From [Clostridium] citroniae WAL-17108 (GTDB taxonomy: Bacteria > Bacillota > Clostridia > Lachnospirales > Lachnospiraceae): a DNA stretch of 64,000 nt. Below, piece by piece: positions 9,189 to 17,626 of the stretch. The first letter of the stretch is position 1. Each line of letters starts with the position of its first letter. The notes under the pieces were generated by a model. It was given only the letters and a program-made list of their open reading frames with translations, made no database searches and was not told the origin of the DNA. A program made the translations under genes and the position numbers. The stretch is taken from contig NZ_JH376420.1 of the NCBI RefSeq assembly GCF_000233455.1, forward strand, positions 908,459 to 972,458. The letters run 5' to 3'.

Positions 9189-9487
9189 TGTTACATATTG
9201 TTACGATTTGTGGATGCGGCATGGGGAGCAGCGTAATCCTGAAGATGAATGCAGAGAAGGCGCTTAAGGACCTGGGTATAGAGGCTAGACTTGAGGTCAG
9301 TGATATTACAACAGGGAAGGGCGCGGCACGCACTGCGGATCTGGTGCTGATAGGAAGGGAACTGGCCTATCTTGTGCAGGACATTGATAAACCGATCATA
9401 CAGCTTACCAGCTTTGTAAATAAGCAGGAAATAAAGGACAAGCTGCGGGAATATTGCGAAGCAAATGGAATTAAACAGAAATTGTAA
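9188..9487 (+). CDS. PTS EIIB component, ascorbate (UlaB) type
   Basis: 99-residue EIIB with the phosphocysteine loop ICGCGMGSS at residues 7-15; by alignment with UlaB the active cysteine is Cys8. It transfers phosphate from EIIA to the sugar entering through IIC. The gene is translationally coupled to IIA by a one-base overlap. Length and motif fit the UlaB/SgaB group. Confidence 0.87.
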   Translation: MLHIVTICGCGMGSSVILKMNAEKALKDLGIEARLEVSDITTGKGAARTADLVLIGRELAYLVQDIDKPIIQLTSFVNKQEIKDKLREYCEANGIKQKL

Positions 9488-9527
9488 GGACTTTGGGAGC
9501 AATTCATAATTAAGAAAGGAATCGGAC

Positions 9528-10298
9528 ATGGGGAAATTTGAGAATAAAGTAGTAATTGTCACGGGTGCCGGTCAGGGGGCAGGAAAGAAACTTGCGATCC
9601 GTTTCTATGAAGAAGGCGCCGTGGTCGGCCTCCTGGATCTTAATGGCCAGAACCTGGATGCCGTAGTAAGAGAAGTGAACCCGGATACCGGCCGTTTTTT
9701 GACCTACGCGGTAGATGTCAGCGACAACAGACAAGTGACATCAGCCATCGATGATATAGGCAAACGGTTTGGCCGGATCGATATACTGATTAATAATGCC
9801 GGGATTCTTCACAAGGGTATGATTGAGAGCTCTACGGATACGCATATGAAGCTCATGGTAGATGTAAACCTCATGGGTCCCATGTACTGTACTCACGCCA
9901 GCGTGCCTTATATGAAGGAAAATGGTGGAAATATCATCAATGTATCCTCCATCCTGGCAACATTCCCTAATACGGGTTCAGGGGCCTACGGGGCGGCCAA
10001 GGCTGGCATGATTGTACTTACAAAGGTCTGGGCAGCTGAATTAGCCCCATACAAGATCCGCGTAAACTGCTATGCGCCGGGCGTATTAAACACCCCAATG
10101 GCAGAAGACGTGATTAAAAACAGGGCAGAGAGCAAGCTATGCCAGATACCGCTTCGCAGGTTTGGGGAAACCGATGATGCATTTGACCTGGTCAGCTTCT
10201 TCTGCTCGGATCAGGCGAGCTATATTACAGGACAGACCATAGGACTGGATGGAGGAATATGGGCAACCCAGACGCCCACGGCAGCCTGGAAACTGTAA
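9528..10298 (+). CDS. Short-chain dehydrogenase/reductase
   Basis: 256-residue classical SDR. It has the cofactor motif VTGAGQGAGKK at residues 11-21, NNAG near residue 88, an active-site Ser in VSSILAT, and YGAAKAG as the YxxxK catalytic pair near residue 155. The C-terminal GQTIGLDGG is typical. LLDLNG after the second strand suggests NAD(H) rather than NADP(H). Lying between PTS IIB and IIC, it probably oxidises the phosphorylated polyol or sugar made by the transporter to the carbonyl compound used by the DeoC-like aldolases. The exact substrate cannot be read from the sequence. Confidence 0.88.
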   Translation: MGKFENKVVIVTGAGQGAGKKLAIRFYEEGAVVGLLDLNGQNLDAVVREVNPDTGRFLTYAVDVSDNRQVTSAIDDIGKRFGRIDILINNAGILHKGMIESSTDTHMKLMVDVNLMGPMYCTHASVPYMKENGGNIINVSSILATFPNTGSGAYGAAKAGMIVLTKVWAAELAPYKIRVNCYAPGVLNTPMAEDVIKNRAESKLCQIPLRRFGETDDAFDLVSFFCSDQASYITGQTIGLDGGIWATQTPTAAWKL

Positions 10299-10326
10299 AG
10301 GAACGTAGGATGGAGAGGGGGATACT

Positions 10327-11589
10327 ATGAACTTTGCAATTGATTTTATTACCAACGTGCTTGGTAATCCCACGGTAATGTTGGGTATTATAGCATGTAT
10401 TGGTTTGATGTTTTTAAGAAAGAATGTCAGTGATATTGTCATGGGAACTGTAAAGACTATGATGGGATATCTGATCCTAAGCGCAGGTACAACTATTATT
10501 GGTACTCCTATCACCCTGCTGACAACCCTTGTGCAACGGGGGCTGGGCGTGGACGGCGTGCTGCCTCTGTACTGGGTGGTCTATGCCGAGTCCATGGCCA
10601 AATTTGGAACGGAAGCCGCATTAATTTTCATCATTGGATTTGTCATTAATATCCTGCTTGCCAAATTTACGCCATGGAAGAATCTGGCCATGACCGTACA
10701 CCTTCAGCTTTTCTGGGCAGGCTTCATGGCAAGCATTATGGCGGGCTTCGGATTCTCCGGAATCACTTTGATAGCAATCGGCGGCCTTATTTCAGGCGTG
10801 TATTACTGGATTGCCACCACCATTTCCGCCCACTACTTAAAGCCTGTGACTACGGAGCATGCTAATTTTGTCCCCAGTGCCATTGCGCTCGTTATTGCCG
10901 GAGAAGCCGGAAGGCTGTTTAAGAAGGGTGGAAAATCCACAGAAGAGATTGAATTTCCCAGTTCGCTTAACTGGCTCAAGGACAGTATAATCGCAACCTG
11001 CATGGCCGTGCTTGTAATGAATTTTATTTTCACCTTTATTGCCGGCCCCGCGGTTGTAAGAGAGCTGGCCGAAGGAACTCCCTGGATTCTATATGTCCTA
11101 ATACAGTCACTCACCTTTGGAGGAGGAATCGCAGTCATCCTCTATGGCGTGCGCATGATGCTGGCAGAACTGATTCCCGCATTCTCCGGTGTTGCTGAAA
11201 AGCTGCTGCCTAACGCGGTCCTGGGCCTCGACTATCCTACGGTATTCCCTTACGCCGGCACTGCTGTGATGCTGGGTTTCGTATTCAGCCTTTTAGGTTC
11301 CATCCTGGCTACTCTGGTTATGGCTTTTACCGGTTTCTCACCGGTTGCGGTACCTGGAGTCCAGATCAACTTTTTTGAAGGAGCACTGGTCGGCGTGTAC
11401 GCCAATGCCAGGGGAGGCCTTAAAAACTGTATATTAAGCGCTCTTATAACAGGCTTTATACTCCAGTTTGCAGTGGCTCTTACCTTCCCCATGACAGGAC
11501 ATCTCATGGCAACAGGAGGAGCATATGAAGCTATGGACTTTAATACAATCGGATATTTGATTGCAAAGCTCATGTCACTGTTCCACTAA
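10327..11589 (+). CDS. PTS EIIC component, ascorbate (UlaA/SgaT) type
   Basis: 420-residue membrane permease with about ten hydrophobic segments and the UlaA-like motifs MGTVKTMMGYLILSAG near the N-terminus and GVYANARGGLKN near the C-terminus. The family forms the sugar channel of the Asc PTS superfamily. An AGAGGGGG-type ribosome binding site precedes the ATG. UlaA relatives are seen with ascorbate but also with other sugars and polyols. Since no ascorbate-degradation genes (ulaDEF) are present and DeoC-like aldolases are, the substrate is more likely a deoxy-sugar or polyol. Confidence 0.87.
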   Translation: MNFAIDFITNVLGNPTVMLGIIACIGLMFLRKNVSDIVMGTVKTMMGYLILSAGTTIIGTPITLLTTLVQRGLGVDGVLPLYWVVYAESMAKFGTEAALIFIIGFVINILLAKFTPWKNLAMTVHLQLFWAGFMASIMAGFGFSGITLIAIGGLISGVYYWIATTISAHYLKPVTTEHANFVPSAIALVIAGEAGRLFKKGGKSTEEIEFPSSLNWLKDSIIATCMAVLVMNFIFTFIAGPAVVRELAEGTPWILYVLIQSLTFGGGIAVILYGVRMMLAELIPAFSGVAEKLLPNAVLGLDYPTVFPYAGTAVMLGFVFSLLGSILATLVMAFTGFSPVAVPGVQINFFEGALVGVYANARGGLKNCILSALITGFILQFAVALTFPMTGHLMATGGAYEAMDFNTIGYLIAKLMSLFH

Positions 11590-11663
11590 ATAAAAATATA
11601 TGGCAGGCCACGCATTCCGTAACAGAAAATGCAGGCTTGCCTGTTTCTGGATCGGAGGGAAAA

Positions 11664-12212
11664 ATGCAGGAATCCGAACAGTACCTGGAACTGATCCGCA
11701 GGGACCCGTTCCTCCGTGCGATGCTGGCTTCATATGAAAATGTTGCTGGCAGCACGGCTGGGAAAGACGTGTTGGACTATGGCTGCGGCTATGGATGGGG
11801 CAGCTATCTGCTCTCCTGCCACTGCCGCCGGGTTACGGCATATGACCCGGACCAGGAGCGCATTGAGTTTGCGAGCCGCGTGTTCAGCCGGAAAAACATT
11901 CATTTTATCTCTGAAGAAGCATGTCTGTCCGGGAAATATTATGATTTGATCTGCCTTTTCATGGTATTACATAACATCAGGGATTGCGAAGATATATTGA
12001 TACACCTGCCCGGATATCTGAATCCGGGAGGGATGATTATGTTCAGCTACAAAAGTACATACCGCGCACTTGTGCCGGTTCTGGATCAATGGGCCTGTGA
12101 CTGCGGCTTTACACTGGCACATTCAAGCCATAGATATCTGTCGGATGAAGAATCAGTTGAGGAACGGTGTTATTACAAAAACAGGGATGAGGAATGGTTT
12201 TATGCTCTATGA
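11664..12212 (+). CDS. Class I SAM-dependent methyltransferase
   Basis: 182-residue methyltransferase. Motif I is DVLDYGCGYGWGS near residue 35, the acidic loop is TAYDPDQERIEFA, and the motif IV region is YYDLICLFMVLHNI. The start at 11664 is preceded by CGGAGGGAAAA. The last 11 bases overlap the start of the regulator gene, so the two are probably coupled. The substrate is unknown; small molecules are more likely than nucleic acid, given the absence of extra domains. It is an unexpected member of a PTS operon. Confidence 0.75.
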   Translation: MQESEQYLELIRRDPFLRAMLASYENVAGSTAGKDVLDYGCGYGWGSYLLSCHCRRVTAYDPDQERIEFASRVFSRKNIHFISEEACLSGKYYDLICLFMVLHNIRDCEDILIHLPGYLNPGGMIMFSYKSTYRALVPVLDQWACDCGFTLAHSSHRYLSDEESVEERCYYKNRDEEWFYAL

Positions 12213-14313
12213 ACGATGTGTACGTATAATTGAAATACTGATTCAGTCACGGCAGGCCATGACAACAGGAGAGCTGGCCAGCCTGCTGTCAGTGAGTTCC
12301 CGGACCATTCGCAGCGATTTGGATGTTATCGATGAGTGGCTGGGGGGATTTTCGCATGAACCGGTGGTGAGGATTCCGGGAATAGGGATACTGTTAAAGG
12401 ACATCAATGGGCAGATCCAAATGCATTTGAGGGAAAAAGGGACAGGAGGATATGTAATGTCCTCTGCCGAGAGGGTCCGTTCCATCACGGGATGGCTCCT
12501 GGCAGAAGGCTCCTCCACCAGCATTGCCGAAATGGCGGAAAAGCTGCAGGTAAGCGCTGCCACAGTTTCTAATGACCTGCAGAAGGTGAAATCCTGGATG
12601 GACCGGTCCTGCATCCATATGGTATCCAAGCCGCACATGGGAATTACGGTGCGGGATACGGAAAATAACATCCGCAGGGGATGCATCATGGTTCTGAGAG
12701 AGATGCTGGAGACGGGAACGCACCAGCAGGAGTTGATAGGTATGAGGTTCACACAGGCTGAGAGCCTGCTGCGGAAGTATCAGATGACCTCTTTCTGCAA
12801 TGTATTAAATGCATGGAGGGAGAAAATCCTGTTTATAATCAGGGAACTTCAGGATAGCGCCCATGTGACCATATCGGACAATGGATTTTGCGCCATGTTC
12901 CTATATCTTCTCACCGCATTCACACGCATGGATAGAGGGCATCCAATCAGTGTGAAAAGACAGACATTTCCCCACATTGAGGTACCATCCGGATTTGACT
13001 ATAACCGGATCCATGACATGATTCTGGATCAGACTGGACTGGATGCGGATGAAAATGAGATGTTCCTGATCCATGCAGAGTGGATGTCGCTGCGTAAATT
13101 TGGTTCCTCCCAGGAAATCAATGTAGAGCATGTCCTGATCGCAAAGGAACTGATTGCCGAAGTAAAGGACTCCCTGGAAATCGAATTTGAAGAAGGGGAT
13201 GATACTGTTCTGGATCTGGCTGCCCACCTCAGCGTCATGCAGTACCGCCTGTTCCTCAATATACCCGCGGAGCATAATGCTGCGCTGCAGGAGATAGAGG
13301 AAACATTCCCCGATGTCTGCCAGGTGGTCAGGCAGAAGCTATGTGCCATCCTCAAAGAACGGCTGGGAACTGTAAACCAGGAAGTGTGCAGCCGGGAAGC
13401 GGTATATATTTCTATGTATATTGTTGCCTGCATTCTCAAGAATCCGCTGGAGGCCGCGGTAAAGAAAGATGTAATCATCGTGTGCAACAGTACAGTTGCA
13501 ACGTCCAGGATACTGGAGAACCGCCTGAAATCCATATTTTCCAATGTAAATGTAGTAAAATCCATATCCTACCACGAGTTCATCAGCGCTGCGCAGCCAC
13601 TCTCCTGTGACCTTATCATCTCTACTCTGCCTTTAGAAAGCACACAATACCAATGCGTCACAGTAAATCCCCTTCTTAAGCTGGAAGATATCAACAAGCT
13701 CATGGGAATGTTCATGCTAAGGATGCAGAATGTGGACTTCAACAAGTATATCAGCGCCACCATTAACATAGTAGCCCGTTCCTTAGAGCTGAAGCCGGAG
13801 GAGCGTATCAAGCTGTCCATCGAGCTAACCCGGGATATCAAAGAGGAGGTACAAGGGCTGGACAAGAGCCACAAGCCGGCCGTGAGGAATCTGCTTGACG
13901 AATCTCTGGTGGCGGTGAATGTACATGCAAGGAATTGTTATGACGCTATCCAACTGGCCGGAGATCTGTTAAAGAAAAAAGGATATATCACCCAGAGGCA
14001 TATTGACGAGATGATACGCATTAAACGGAAGCTGGGCGGCTATATGGTAATTGACAAGGGAGTAGCGCTTCCTCATCTTCTTGCACCGGAGCTTTCTGGC
14101 CCATGCATGAGCGTAATTACCCTGGATAAGCCGGTCCGCTTCAACCATGCGGATAATGACCCGGTGGATTTAATTGTCATGCTCCTGTCAAATCATAACA
14201 CAGCCCACATAAAGGTCCTGGAGGAACTGGTGGACCTGCTGGGGGATGCAAAAAAACGGGAGGCAATCCGTTTATCCACCAGTGCCTATGAACTTTTGAG
14301 CATCATAAGCTAA
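12202..14313 (+). CDS. BglG/ManR-type transcriptional activator with PRD, EIIB-like and EIIA domains
   Basis: 703-residue PTS-controlled regulator. The N-terminus carries two helix-turn-helix units (TTGELASLLSVSSRTIRSD and SSIAEMAEKLQVSAATVSND type). PRD-like regions follow in the middle. An EIIB-like segment (IIVCNSTVATSR) is near residue 425, and a C-terminal EIIA-2 domain has its histidine in GVALPHLLAPE. Such proteins are switched by phosphorylation from HPr and their cognate EII. The start at 12202 is chosen because GGATGAGGAATGG lies upstream; longer in-frame starts run inside the methyltransferase gene. It is the last gene of the operon and probably activates the promoter at 7293. Confidence 0.87.
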   Translation: MLYERCVRIIEILIQSRQAMTTGELASLLSVSSRTIRSDLDVIDEWLGGFSHEPVVRIPGIGILLKDINGQIQMHLREKGTGGYVMSSAERVRSITGWLLAEGSSTSIAEMAEKLQVSAATVSNDLQKVKSWMDRSCIHMVSKPHMGITVRDTENNIRRGCIMVLREMLETGTHQQELIGMRFTQAESLLRKYQMTSFCNVLNAWREKILFIIRELQDSAHVTISDNGFCAMFLYLLTAFTRMDRGHPISVKRQTFPHIEVPSGFDYNRIHDMILDQTGLDADENEMFLIHAEWMSLRKFGSSQEINVEHVLIAKELIAEVKDSLEIEFEEGDDTVLDLAAHLSVMQYRLFLNIPAEHNAALQEIEETFPDVCQVVRQKLCAILKERLGTVNQEVCSREAVYISMYIVACILKNPLEAAVKKDVIIVCNSTVATSRILENRLKSIFSNVNVVKSISYHEFISAAQPLSCDLIISTLPLESTQYQCVTVNPLLKLEDINKLMGMFMLRMQNVDFNKYISATINIVARSLELKPEERIKLSIELTRDIKEEVQGLDKSHKPAVRNLLDESLVAVNVHARNCYDAIQLAGDLLKKKGYITQRHIDEMIRIKRKLGGYMVIDKGVALPHLLAPELSGPCMSVITLDKPVRFNHADNDPVDLIVMLLSNHNTAHIKVLEELVDLLGDAKKREAIRLSTSAYELLSIIS

Positions 14314-14363
14314 CATCGGCCGCCGCTCTTGTAGAGAGTGCTGCAAATATTGTAACATTCAAA

Positions 14364-14397
14364 AGGCAAAGCTTGGGTAGCTTTGCCTCTTGTTTTT
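14364..14397 (+). terminator. Rho-independent terminator, probably bidirectional
   Basis: The stem is AGGCAAAGCT/AGCTTTGCCT with a five-base loop, followed by TTGTTTTT. The opposite strand also ends in TTTT, so it can serve both the regulator gene and the convergent mannosidase gene. Confidence 0.85.
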
Positions 14398-14410
14398 ATG
14401 CAGTTTCTCA

Positions 14411-17400
14411 TTATATTAATCTTTGTAAAACAACTTTGACCGTCTTGATTTCATACGGATTTAAATCCACATAAACAAAATGCTTCTCTATTTTTAGGCG
14501 TCTTTCATCTTCTTCCAGCATGCTGCACTCCCAGGCATCCTGCACATTCTGGTCAAACCTGACCATTGCCTGAGTTCTCCTGTTAAACGCCTCATACATG
14601 CGCAGGATCAATGCATCGCTATCCTCTGCCTTCTTTATCACTTCGATCATTATATTATCTTTATTTACACTGACAAAAGAATACTCTTCAGGCGGCAGAT
14701 CCCTGCTATCCTTTTTACTATCCTTTCCCTTATACCGTGCGATCATCGGATTATTGAATTCATATGCTTTCTGAATGGTATTGCCTTCCCGCCATCCATC
14801 TCTGTGGGGGAATATAGAATAGGAAAACTCATGCTTTTCTTTGTCTGCAGCAGGATTAGGATAGCAGGCTGATTTCAGCATAGTCAGACCAATCACCCCA
14901 TTATGTATGTCACATCCGTATTTACAATCGTTTAGGATGCTGACTCCGTATCCGTTTTCCGATATATCGATCCATTTATGTGCACATACTTCAAATTTTG
15001 CCTGGTCCCAGGAGGTATTATAATGGGTAGGTCTTTGTACATTTCCATATTGGATTTCATAGCTGGCCTGGTCGGCATGGATATTAACCGGTATATAATT
15101 CCTCAGTAAAAGGTTTTTCTCACACCAGTCCACCCGATTGACAATATCAATCTTTGTCCCCTTGGAATAAACAATCACGTCCTGTTGGATCCTGGAGTCC
15201 AGATAAGTTCCGGAGATTCTGAGAACCGCCCGCACCGGTCCTCTCTCAATCACTTCAATCTCAGCCTCATCTTCCAGCACCCACGGTTTTTCCGTGTAAT
15301 AGCTGTTGATATCCCAAGCATCATAATTATGCGGCCGGTCTTCATATGTAACTAACACATTGGCACAGCTGCCCGGCTTTAGAATTTCACGTTGCTCATT
15401 TTTGTCATAAATGGATGTAAACTGCCCTTTCCTGTTCCAAGCAACATGCAGTTCCTCCGTATCAATGGAGTTTTCTAAAATGTCAAATGCATCTTCCGGC
15501 TCTTTTGTTCCCTCCATCAAGCAGAATGTCCTGTATCCTCTTGAGGGAACCCCCTCAGCCAGAAAAACGCCCTTCCCATCATAAGTTTTCTGGATCGGGT
15601 ATTCTATGTCTGCATATACAGCTACAGGATTTCGCAGGTTAGGGGTGTGCAGATCAGAGTACTCCAGACATACATATCCCCGGGAAACGAAACTGTTCCG
15701 GTTAAAGACAACCAGGCTCTCTCTTTTTGCATGGATCCTGGTAAGAATATGTCTGATCCGTTCCTCCTCCAAAACAGTTCCCGTTGCCAGCACTTCATTG
15801 TACTCCCGCTGTGAATCCTCGTAAACTTCCTCAATGGATGAACCGGGAAGGATATCGTGAAACTGGTTTTTTAGGACGATCTTCCACAGATGATCCAACT
15901 CCCGATCGGGGTACTGCTGCCCCCATTTGCTTTTGCCCAGGGCCGACAGAAATTCAATATTCTGTAACAGGAATTCAGATCTTCGGTTGTATTTTTTATT
16001 CCTGGCCATAGATGTGTAGGTTCCCCTGTGATACTCCAGATACAGTTCGCCGACCCATTTTGGCAGATTCCTTTTTTCTGCCACTTCCTGTTCCAATTCC
16101 TGAAAATACTCCGATACACCGGAGATTTTAGTTCGCGGGCATCCGGGAATCCCTCTGGACAGACGTCTCTGGTTTTCCAGCATATCTCTTGTTGTACCAC
16201 CGCCTCCGTCCCCGTATCCAAAACACATTAAAACACTGCGGTTCAATTCCTTTTGACTGTACCGTTTCCATGTCCCCTTTACTTGGGATGGGTTCAGATA
16301 TCCGTTATATGTCGTAAAATGGGCTGGCCTTTTCTTACCTTCCACCACAAGGGAAGCATGGTAATCCCGAACAGATATGAAATGTGTTAATAGTTCCGTT
16401 CCATCAATCCCCTCCCACAAGAATGTGTCATAAGGCATTTTATTCACTTCATTCCAGCTGATCTTTGTTGTCATAAAATAATGAATGCCGCATTTCTTCA
16501 TGATCTGGGGCAATGCCGCAGAATATCCAAACACATCAGGAAGCCATAAAATATGATTGTCAACTCCAAATTCTTCCCTAAAGAAACGTTTTCCTGCCAT
16601 AAGCTGGCGTATCAGAGATTCACCGGAAGTAAGATTGCAGTCCGCCTCAACATACATGCCTCCCTCTGCTTCCCAGCGCCCCGCTTTTACCTTATCCTTT
16701 ATTTCCCGGTATAGGCCCGGAGCGTTCTCCTTCACATATTCATATAACAATGGCTGGCTTGACATAAACACATACTCAGGATACTGTCTCATTAGTTCCA
16801 ATGCCGTGGAAAAACTTCTCACCGCCTTATCCTTAGTCACCCCCAGGGTCCACATCCACGCGATATCTATGTGTGTGTGCCCCACCGCATAAACTGTTTC
16901 CCTGGACCTGCCGCATTGCTTATCATAAAATTCTTCCATATATCTCTGGGCTTTTTCCAGACTTTCGTAAAAAAGCCCGGAATATTCTTTGCGGAGATCA
17001 AGCAGGTTTAAAGATTCGGTAAGTGCTTCTGAGATCGTTAATGCCTCTTGTGAATCCTGATCCAGCAGTTCCATGACCTGGAAGGGGACACTGATGTCAT
17101 AATAGTATGCCTCTATGTCCCTGTGTAAAACCTTCATTTTCCAATTCATCTGCAAATGAAAATTCTGCACCCCGGTAAATGCGGACAATACAATTTGGTA
17201 AACATCGCCTGCCTGGGCCTGTTCTGTCAGCAGTATTTCCCGATGGTTCACATCCAGCCCCTGCTTGAGATATCCGTTTAAATATACCAGGAATTGTGGA
17301 TTCGTAGCATCCCACTGCCCTTCACATCCTGTTGTCAGTTCCAGGACAACGGTATTACCATTATACTGATCCGGTATGGTTACAATGAACCCAAACCAGT

Positions 17401-17593
17401 AATACTCGTTATGACCGCCCCAAAGCTGTCCTTGCTCCAACCGCTTCCACTGCCGTCCTTCCAGTTCTTCCAGGTTTCCGATCCGTTCTTCTGTCTTTAG
17501 GATCCATATATCCTTAACTGGAATTGTGTCTGAATAGATCAAACTTTGGATGCATGAAATCAGCTTTCTGTTCCTGTCCTCAATAAACAGCAT
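14411..17593 (-). CDS. Alpha-mannosidase, glycoside hydrolase family 38
   Basis: 1060-residue enzyme with the full GH38 plan: an N-terminal beta domain, the catalytic domain from about residue 230, then a long beta-rich C-terminal region. The zinc motif is AVGHTHIDIAWMWT (His239, His241 and Asp243 region), and the nucleophile is Asp353 in WLPDVFGYSAALPQI. No signal peptide is seen, so it acts in the cytoplasm on imported oligosaccharides. It is the last gene of an operon with a GH31 enzyme and a sugar ABC transporter. An AGAGG ribosome binding site precedes the ATG. Bacterial GH38 enzymes release alpha-linked mannose from glycan fragments; linkage preference is not predictable here. Confidence 0.93.
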   Translation of the reverse strand: MLFIEDRNRKLISCIQSLIYSDTIPVKDIWILKTEERIGNLEELEGRQWKRLEQGQLWGGHNEYYWFGFIVTIPDQYNGNTVVLELTTGCEGQWDATNPQFLVYLNGYLKQGLDVNHREILLTEQAQAGDVYQIVLSAFTGVQNFHLQMNWKMKVLHRDIEAYYYDISVPFQVMELLDQDSQEALTISEALTESLNLLDLRKEYSGLFYESLEKAQRYMEEFYDKQCGRSRETVYAVGHTHIDIAWMWTLGVTKDKAVRSFSTALELMRQYPEYVFMSSQPLLYEYVKENAPGLYREIKDKVKAGRWEAEGGMYVEADCNLTSGESLIRQLMAGKRFFREEFGVDNHILWLPDVFGYSAALPQIMKKCGIHYFMTTKISWNEVNKMPYDTFLWEGIDGTELLTHFISVRDYHASLVVEGKKRPAHFTTYNGYLNPSQVKGTWKRYSQKELNRSVLMCFGYGDGGGGTTRDMLENQRRLSRGIPGCPRTKISGVSEYFQELEQEVAEKRNLPKWVGELYLEYHRGTYTSMARNKKYNRRSEFLLQNIEFLSALGKSKWGQQYPDRELDHLWKIVLKNQFHDILPGSSIEEVYEDSQREYNEVLATGTVLEEERIRHILTRIHAKRESLVVFNRNSFVSRGYVCLEYSDLHTPNLRNPVAVYADIEYPIQKTYDGKGVFLAEGVPSRGYRTFCLMEGTKEPEDAFDILENSIDTEELHVAWNRKGQFTSIYDKNEQREILKPGSCANVLVTYEDRPHNYDAWDINSYYTEKPWVLEDEAEIEVIERGPVRAVLRISGTYLDSRIQQDVIVYSKGTKIDIVNRVDWCEKNLLLRNYIPVNIHADQASYEIQYGNVQRPTHYNTSWDQAKFEVCAHKWIDISENGYGVSILNDCKYGCDIHNGVIGLTMLKSACYPNPAADKEKHEFSYSIFPHRDGWREGNTIQKAYEFNNPMIARYKGKDSKKDSRDLPPEEYSFVSVNKDNIMIEVIKKAEDSDALILRMYEAFNRRTQAMVRFDQNVQDAWECSMLEEDERRLKIEKHFVYVDLNPYEIKTVKVVLQRLI

Positions 17594-17626
17594 ACTCTTA
17601 CCTCTAATTTTCCCCGGCCTTACACC

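Noticed and set aside
12070..12201. N-terminal extension of the BglG-type regulator
   Set aside because: It lies inside the methyltransferase gene and has no ribosome binding site; the 12202 start does.
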